Shown here piece by piece: positions 12,101 through 21,100 of a stretch of DNA of 64,000 nucleotides. Origin of the DNA: Bemisia tabaci (Eukaryota; Arthropoda; Insecta; Hemiptera; Aleyrodidae); NCBI RefSeq assembly GCF_918797505.1, contig NC_092793.1, positions 87,370,411 to 87,434,410 on the forward strand, read 5' to 3'. The stretch's first letter is position 1, and every line of letters begins with the position of its first letter. The notes below the pieces were generated by a model, which ran no database searches, had not been told where the DNA came from, and saw nothing but the letters and a program-made list of their open reading frames with translations. Position numbers and translations under genes: made by a program.

Positions 12101-15100
12101 GGAAGGTGTGTGGTTAGCAGCACTTGCCACCTATCATTGCGCCAGCCACCTTCCTCTCTGATTGGTTGTCAGCACAGCTGAGTATTGTCCGTCTGGGCCT
12201 GCGCCATGCCATGCCGGTTGCTCACTTGTGCTCTGTTCATCACCTTTTTACATTTCAGGAATAGATTCTTATTACTCTTTGTAAAGCTGCTGTTCCCACT
12301 TACTCTGCCCCCCTAGAGAAAAATTGGCCGCAGCGACTTCCTTGAAACTTGGTACACGCTTAGCTATTGTCGTGAGGAGTTGATCAAAATTATTCAGATT
12401 CCAATCCGCTGCCTAGGACGCCCGCAACATGGAAAAGTTGTTTCTCCCTATAGTATTGCATTGGAGATACGCGGTTGTTTACGCGCACCGCGCCGAACAG
12501 GTTCAATCCTGTCACGTGACGTCACGGCCTTATAGACGAAATTGCAGGTTTTAGGAGGAATTTTTCGACGTATTTTGGTGAAAATTGGTGACAGGGTGTA
12601 CTTTTTGACGGGAAACTCGAATTTTTGGTCAGATTTTAAACATTTCAAATTCAAGATGGCGGCCGTGGCTTAAAATTCTAAGTCTGCTCCTGTTCGATCG
12701 ATTTTCGTGCAATTCGGTATGAGGAGGTGTATTTTTGACGAGAAACTCTAATTTATGGTCAGATTTTAAACATTTCAAAATCCAAGATGGCGGCCGTGGC
12801 CTAAAATGCTTTCTCGGCTCCTGATCCATCGATTTCAGTAAAACTCGGTGTTCGGGGGGACATTTCGACGGGAAATTCGAATTTTTGGTCAGATTTTCCA
12901 AATTTCAAAATCCAAGATGGCGGCCGTGGCCTGAAATGCTGAGTCGCCTCCTGTTTCCTCGATTTTTGTGAAACTCGGTATCCTAAGGTATTTTTCGACG
13001 GGAAACTCGAATTATTGGTCAGGTTTTCAACATTTCAAAATCCAAGGGGGCGGCCTTTGCCTAAAATGTTAAGTCGGCTTCTGTTCGATCGATTTTCGTG
13101 AAACTCCGTATGCAGGGGTACTTTGTGACAGGAAACTCGCATTTTTGGTCAGATTTACAACATTTCAAAATCCAAGATGGCGGCCGTGGCTTAAAATGCT
13201 AAGTCTGCTCCTGTTCGATCGATTTTCGTGAAATTCGGTATGAGGAGGTGTATTTTTGACGGGAAACTCGAATTTTTGGTCAGATTTTAAACATTTCAAA
13301 ATCCAAGATGGCGGCCGTGGCTTCAAATGCTAATTGTAAGTCTGCTCCTGTTCGATCAATTTTCGTGAAAGGACTGCGTGCAAAACGGGCCATTTGGGGC
13401 TCGGGGCGGATACCTTTGAGACTTGCCCTATTCATTCACCTAACAATGCCCCATCTTTTCCCAAAGTTTCAAGCCCCCCAAAAAATTTTGGGGAGACGCG
13501 GCGGGGGGTCAAAGTTCAAAACCGGCAAAATTTTCGCGAATTTATTACTCGAAAACCAAGAAGTTTTCGTAAACGCGGTTTAAACGAGCGTATTTAGCGT
13601 GACGAGAGCTTTCAGAAAATGTATAACATCATAGGGTTTTGTCAACTTCAGCTCGTGTTATCGCTTCCGAAGCGCCGGAACGCTCAAAAGAGACCCCTTA
13701 TTTTTTCACGTTTGGGCCGATTTAAAAAAAAGCCATTTTTTTAATTTCATGAAAAACTGATATGTTGTTCCTGACTCTCTGTAGCCCCTCTAGCTCTTTA
13801 CCGCATGCTGAGGAAATGTTTTGGTCGCGAGTTATAAGAGCGGAAAGGAGCGAAGGTCGGGAAAATCGGCTATTTTAAACTGCGCGCGGCGACGGATCAG
13901 GAGCCATGTGGCAACTATGCGAGGTCGGCAGAGGAATGTGATTCACCGAAATGAGTGGGAGGGGACGTTTTCCCTCCGATCAACGCCGCGCGCGCAGTTT
14001 AAAATAGCCAATTTTCCCGACCTTCCCTCCTTTCTGCTCTTATAACTCGCGACCAAAACATTTCCCCAGCATGCGGTAAAGAGCTAGAGGGGCTACAGAG
14101 AGTCAGGAACAACATATCAGTTTTTCATGAAATTAAAAAAATGGCTTTTTTTTAAATCGGCCCAAACGTGAAAAAATAAGGGGTCTCTTTTGAGCGTTCC
14201 GGCGCTTCGGAGGCGATAACTCGAGCTGAAGTTGACGAAACCCTATGATGTTATACATTTTCTGAAAGCTCTCGTCACGCTGAATACGCTCGTTTAAACC
14301 GCGTTTACGAAAACTTCTTGGTTTTCGAGTAATAAATTCGCGAAAATTATGCCGGTTTTGAACTTTGACCCCCCGCCGCGTCTCCCCAAAATTTTTGGGG
14401 GGGCTTGAAACTTTGGGAAAAGATGGGGCATTGTTAGGTGAATGAATAGGGCAAGTCTCAAAGGTATCCGCCCCGAGCCCCAAATGACCCGTTTTGCACG
14501 TAGTCCTTTGGAAGTAGAGGGAGTATTTTTGACGGGAAACTCGAATTTTTAGTCAGATTTTCAACATTTCAAAATCCAAGATGGCGGCCCCGCACAAAAA
14601 TGCGGTCTCGACTCCTAGAACATCAATTTCTGTAAAACTTGGTGAAAAAGAAGATTAAGACATAGATGTTGTCTTCTCATCAATGTTAAAAACTATGCAG
14701 GGCGGTGGCAGCTCGCGCAGCGAGTAGCAAGTTCATCGCGAAGAGAAGGACTGGGTTCAGGGGCACTCCCCAGCTAGACGTGTCAGCTCGCAAAGCCAGC
14801 TAATCACGGCTAGTATTGTTATACTAGAGGGCTACGCCCCCTGGCCGCAACGCGGCCCTATTTTTACCCTTTTACCCCTTATCAATGTTGATTTTATTTT
14901 TCCCCTAAAAAATTACGATATGAGGTATACTTTACTTTCAGAATGAAATAATATTTGGTTTTGATGAATGAAGAATTTTTTTTTTTTTTTTTTTTTTTTT
15001 TTGAAGTCAAAAGGAGGCGTTTTGAAATGACTGCTTGATGAAATATTGCAGTAAAACAACGAATAATGATGATCAGGTAATACTTAGAATAGTCAGGAGA

Positions 15101-18100
15101 TGGGGATCGAACCCACACCGTGATTCAAGCGGACGCATCCAACGTCTTAGACGACTCGGCCACCGCTCTTATGGAGATATTGGGTGTGAATCTTGCGTAG
15201 ATAAGTATAGAGCTGATGCGCAGGTTACCCAGCTACTGCGCAACCTTCTCGACCACTGCGCATCCTCCCGCGCACAGCGGTAGCAGTCCCGGAGCATTCC
15301 GTAAATTCACTCAATTTTATAACGTGATTTTAAAGAAACCTGGGTCCTATTTCCAAAATCTGATTAGAGCGGGCTCATCTAGGGCCTATTACCTGTCGAT
15401 TTACGCAAAAATCATAGAAATCGGCCCGGTAGAACGCTCAAACGAACTATGACAAAAAGTATAAATTTACATTGTTTAAATTGGAGAATTCGCAACTTTA
15501 CCACGTAATATAACAAAACCTGGGCCATATTTTGAAAATCTGAAAAGAGTTGGCTTATCTAGCGACAATTGCGCGTCGATAGCCGCAAAAATCATTAAAA
15601 TCGGCCCGGTAGAACGCTGGAACTAAGCGTCACCAGTGACGCAAAATTAGGAGGTCTTGGAGCTTATATATATGATATTCGAGTTGTCTGTTAATATGCT
15701 ACCCCATCACATATAGCTTAGGTTTTCAGTTCTTGGGAGGTATAACCTCTTCAAGTGTGAGCGATTCAATTGCTCAAAATTCACAAATTTCACAAGGTCA
15801 AGTGGTTTTACTAGTGCCCAGAATAGGAGAGGTTACACTGCAAGTTTTAGTTCCCTAAGGACTAAATTTTCCTAAAACATCAAAATTAGAGACTTCGGAT
15901 AGGAGCCTCCTCCTTTGCAAACACGGGGCATTCACAATATTATATAAAATAAATACAAGAAATTATAAAAATATATACCATGAAATGATAAGAGAATAAT
16001 TTACAAATACTTTGGACATAACTATTTTCAGTGATAAAGTCTTAGGCACAGATGAAAAGCTATAAATGAAACTTCTCGGATGATTGTTTAAACTTAACAT
16101 TGCTTTACCTGCAGTGAAAAGATAAGAGAATGCAGCTCGGGAACCAAGAGACTTGTCATTATCAGAGGTCGGGCTCTTGGTGGAGTCTCGCCTATAAGCT
16201 GTAAAGTCTGGAACTTTGACATCTGTGTGAGCAAATCTCACTTGAGTAGTCACTGAAAAGAAGAGATTCAAAAGTGACAACATTCAGTGATGCTGGAGGT
16301 GTGGCGTGCAGAAAATGTAGGTAAATAAATTACTTTTGGACCTCCATCAGTTAATGAATGATATCTGAGTACATAAATCTGGATCAGCACACTGACCAAT
16401 GGAAAATTTCAACTTGGTATATTTGTATCAAAACCTCTCTTGCTCATTGTTATGGTTCCTGTAAAGAGTTCGTAAATGATCTTGTAAGAGAATCCAGATT
16501 TGTTCAGTTTAGTGCTAGCCAGTCGGTTAATAGCGAACCCCTAGTCTACATTTAGAACCAGTCCAGATAACTCTAAATCAGAGGATCCTGCTAGGCTTCT
16601 CAAATTTCGTGAGAGAGGTGTCTAGTAAAGTAGTTTGCCTTCTTTATTTCTTATTTTTCATTAGTATTGATACTCCCTCACATCCTCTGGGTGATCGGGA
16701 TTCGGGATTGGAAGAGATACTGTTCGAGCCAGCTCATTCTGATACCACTTCCCACACTCCCCCCCCCCCCAAAAAAAAAAAAGATTCGCTCAGTAGATTG
16801 AAGTTGTGCTGAATGAATAGGATATGAAACTTTTTCTTTTCGATACATATACTTTTTATGCGAATTTTCAGTGCTGAAAAATGAGTAGCTAACAGTTGGA
16901 TTGAGTCGTGCAAAAACCGCTGACGTCCATTTTTCCAGATTGAGGTTTTTCCGTGCTAATAATACTTTTCAAGAGTCGATACAATCATGACAGTGATGCA
17001 AGATCTCGCTTTAGGATTAAAACAACCTTAAAACGAATATTATCACCACTTTCATAGTTGCATCCAACTCGGCAAAGTAATCAATCCAAAAAACTCAAGA
17101 CAGGAAGAATGGACGACAGTGATTTCCGAATGCTTGATTCAAATATAATTTGATGCCGACAGCTCGAGCTGTTACAATTCAACTTAAAACATAAATTCAA
17201 GATTTAGAAACAGAATAAAAAAAAGTAAAATTATCTACTTCAGGGGCTAAGCTGACAAGGCCCATAGGTACAGATTTTGCTATTTCAAGACATACTTACA
17301 TGTTTAAAGTTTCAAAATTACTCTGAGCCTTATGGCTGAGAGAGAGTTCATACTCATTTTTGGATGCATTTAGTGGGATTTGTGTGGTGAATCGTTTACC
17401 GAATACATTTTTAGGCTAGTTTTAATTGAAACTATTAATAGGGTGCCTCAATTTTTTCAAAAACTGTACTCAAGTGCTCAATTTTGGGCAACAAAGTGCA
17501 TCTAATGAATACCTTGCCTGGTAATCCGGTTTTCTAGTTACTATTCTTTGCTGAAGCTAATGTGAACCAGAATGTTTTATTTGGCTTCAGAGAATTACTC
17601 AAGTTGAGACATTCTGTGTCCCAGGGATGCGGAAAGTTTACTGCCTTCACATATCTGCCGTGATAGCGAAGAGAGTCGTAAGTGCAAAAATGAAGTTTTG
17701 AGAAAATGGGCCTAGAAGCTTTTGAGTGGAACATTTTATTGAAAGAAGCCTCCGTTCTTAGTCAAATCGCAACCCATCATTCGATAGACTCTTAAAAATC
17801 ATTTGGGGGATTAAAACTCTACCGATTTTATTTTTAAGTACATGAAAAAGGTAAAATTCAGTTTCATGTTAGGTTAGTGTTTGGTAAGGGCTATCTTCTG
17901 CGTGCTTTTGTGGTAGCGTGTTGAACACACAACAAACACATTTTCAGGTTAGAAATCGGCAGATGAGGGCGGCATTCCTCTTGAAAGCACTCTTTTCATT
18001 GGCTCTCATACACCTACGGCTGTCTTGAAAAAACTATATAATTTTTTGTGCACTTACGGCTTTTTCATACATTTCGTTTTCATTAAATTAAGATGAATTT

Positions 18101-21100
18101 TGCTGAGTTAGCAGTCTCAGTAATTTCATCTAAAAAAGTTTAGACGAATTTTGAAGAAAACTCGATTTTGAAAATTTTGCACTTATGGCTCTCTCGGCTA
18201 TCGCGGCAGATATTTTTAGGCTTCACTATTTTCTTTGTATAAGGGACACGGTTCGAAGTTTGCTTCGCTGAAAGTAACGCACTTAGCAGTTTCCTTTTGA
18301 AAGCATAACATACATATTTGATGTTTCAGTTACAAAAATAAGTGCTGCCTTCATATTTTTCCCACTTTTCAGGTGCCTTCTCATCTCGAAAACCCTTCTT
18401 CGGCTGCCTTCAAATTATTGGCGCTACCGAATCCGCTGTTTGGTCACAGAAGTTTTGCACCTCTGCGATGTTCTACTTATGTTAGCTTGAAGAGTGTTGA
18501 TATCCGAAAGAACGATTAATTCTGAACGGTTTTTGAAGTGTTCCAAACATAGATTTAATTCGCATGGGTCAGTGGCACCTATTTTCTTTAATTGATTTTT
18601 TGTAAGTATGCAGTGGGCTGAACTTCTGGTAATTTTTTACGACTTTTCTCATTTCTAAATGGCGAAGAGACCCCGTTCGAAAATGCTAAAAATGAGACGA
18701 GTTTGAAACAATATTTTTGGCGGACTCTGATGATGTAGCCAGGCAGAAGAAACTGCATTTACTGATTGGCTGAATGCAGCTCCAGGCTTCGCCTAGCTAC
18801 ATCAACTTCACTTTCGGCTTTTGATTGGTCGGATTTTGATTAGCTTCTTTATCTCTTAGAAATACTTTTATGAATTTTTCAGTATTTTCACGATAGAGCT
18901 TGTTGCAAAAACAACGTTTTTCGCCCACCCCCCTCGGAAATTGGATCAGACTTTTTCTATCAATTACTCGTATTTGAGCGCTTCTTTGACCCCCAAAAAC
19001 TTTTGGAGAGGCGCTAGGGGGGGAGGGGGTGTGGAAGTCAAAACCTGTAAACCTCAATTCTCTCAAACGAGGAAAGATACCGAGGTCCGGTTTGGACGAA
19101 AAATCGTCAAAATTGCATACTGTCGTATTCGAAAGATCCAAATCCCAAAATCACATTTTCAAGTTAACTTCTGTGCTTATTTTCAGTTTTTGAGTCAAAA
19201 AAATTTCTTCTAAACATGGAATACACGAAGATCTCAATTTTTTATTTAAACCAAAACCAGTTTTTTTTTAAATTGTTAGTCTTTATATGCATCGAAGGAG
19301 TGGTCCATTAAGCTGGGGAACCAAACGGTTCGAGAGTTATGAACGATTGAAGTTTCCGCTCTACGCGCGCTGTTGCGTCATCGTTACCATCAAAATGCAG
19401 TTTTTGAGCATTTCTCCAGTATGCACCAAGTGAAGGCTTAAGTGACATTGGGATCATGCGTAAATTTTCTACCTTGTCATCCCTTTTGAGTCAAGATATC
19501 TCTGGTCTGTTATGTTTGGTATTCGTCATTTCAGTTTCTATCATTAAACTACACGTGTTTCTGTAAGCCAGTTGCATTATTTCTTATGGCACTACAGCTC
19601 CGGAAAACTTTTTTACAGGCCCACCGATCGGCGGTATGAACTTGTGTTTATCTGCCAGGCTTAATTTAAGCTCAAATGTATCTTCATCTATGGATTTTGG
19701 GAGTAAAACACAGTGGCACATTGAAAAACAAATATAATGTGGCTTCAATGTGGCCACCCAGAACAAATAATTAGCTCGGAAACGGTACATTCCAGTTCTT
19801 CTGATCGTCCGCAGAAGGGTGTATCCGTCTGCCAAGCTAAACCTGAGCTCAAATGTGTCAATACTGAAATTTTAAGAATAGAATTTTACAGGGCTTCAAT
19901 GTGCCCTCCCAGGATTGTTATTCAATATTTTACTGCTGCGCAGCGCTACATACGAGTCCCACCGATTAGCCGTAATAATCGTCTCCGAAATATTTCACCG
20001 TGTTCTACTCCCGTAATCTATCAATATTAATCAATATTAAAAATAAATCGGTCGGCGCGAGTAGAGCGGAAATTGCAATCGTTCATAACTCTCGAACCGT
20101 TTGGTTCTCCCCACCACCACCATGGACCTCTCGTTGGATGCAAAAAAAGACTAAACTGAAAAAAAGCACATGAGTTAACTTGAAAATGTGATTTTGGGAT
20201 TTGGACCTATCGAATCTTACAACAGTACGCAATTTTAAACGATTTTTCATCCAAACCGGACCTCAATATCTTTTCTCGTTCAAAAGATAGGTATCGATAT
20301 TCACAGGTTTAGAATCCCCCCCCCCCCCACATTTTTTGGGGATCTGAAAATTTGGGAAAAGAAGCGATCTTGTATGAGTAGTTGTTAGACGAAGTTTGAA
20401 AACATTCCAGAGGGGGAGGGGGGGAGGGCGAAAAACATTGTTTTTGCATCAGGCTCTTGAATTTAGGAAAGATTGCACTAACCCTGTGATGTTCCCTGCC
20501 ACTGCCCCATTAAGTAAAATTATCGGCTTGCAGCTTGTTCTATTGTAATACAATTTTAAAACGTTACATGAATTCAAACAGAAATCTAAAAAATCTAGGC
20601 AACAGGGTGGATGATGATAAATATTGATGGTTCAACTCGAAAAATGCACAGCCCAGACCTACTGCTGTAAGTCCTCATGAATGTTCCTTTCTTTAGTTGA
20701 TCTTACACAGGGCTGGGTAGCTACCATTTACAGGATGATCCCACGCCTTGATTGCCACGCTGATACATTTAGACTTGCACTCCAGGGTCTCAACATACAA
20801 TGGGCAAGCCTTGTATTTAGATCCAATTCCTCAAAATTTATTATCGGAGTCAAGTATTGCTTTCTTTCTTGTTGCTGCATAATTAAGCTCCCTTATTGAT
20901 GTTGAGACTAAAGTCAAATGATGTATACGTCAGAACTCATTCCTGCTATTATTCCTGTTTAGTTATTTTCAGCCTCAGGGGTCCTGTGTTTCAGACAGAC
21001 AGCCACTTTATAAGTTTAAGATCACTAGAAAGATCATTTTCCTAAATGAGGCTAACTTAGGCCTTGTCTCCACAGGACGTTTCATGGAATTTGTCCCAGA

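Larger units (their letters stand above)
12447..14813 (+). mobile_element. Helitron-like element, family 6, with about 130-bp tandem repeats
   Basis: The 5' block holds GCATTGGAGATACGCGG, CACGTGACGTCACGG and GAACAGGTT. Six tandem units of 130-131 bp follow (markers at 12653, 12784, 12914, 13044, 13174, 13305), each with TTCAAAATCCAAGATGGCGG. A 1.1-kb fold-back at 13368-14509 interrupts the array and another unit follows at 14578. The 3' end is GTTGTCTTCTCAT, a GGGGCACTCCCC hairpin, then CACGGCTAG ending at 14813 before T. This arrangement resembles Helitron/HINE (DINE-1-like) elements. The 5' end is approximate. Confidence 0.75.
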
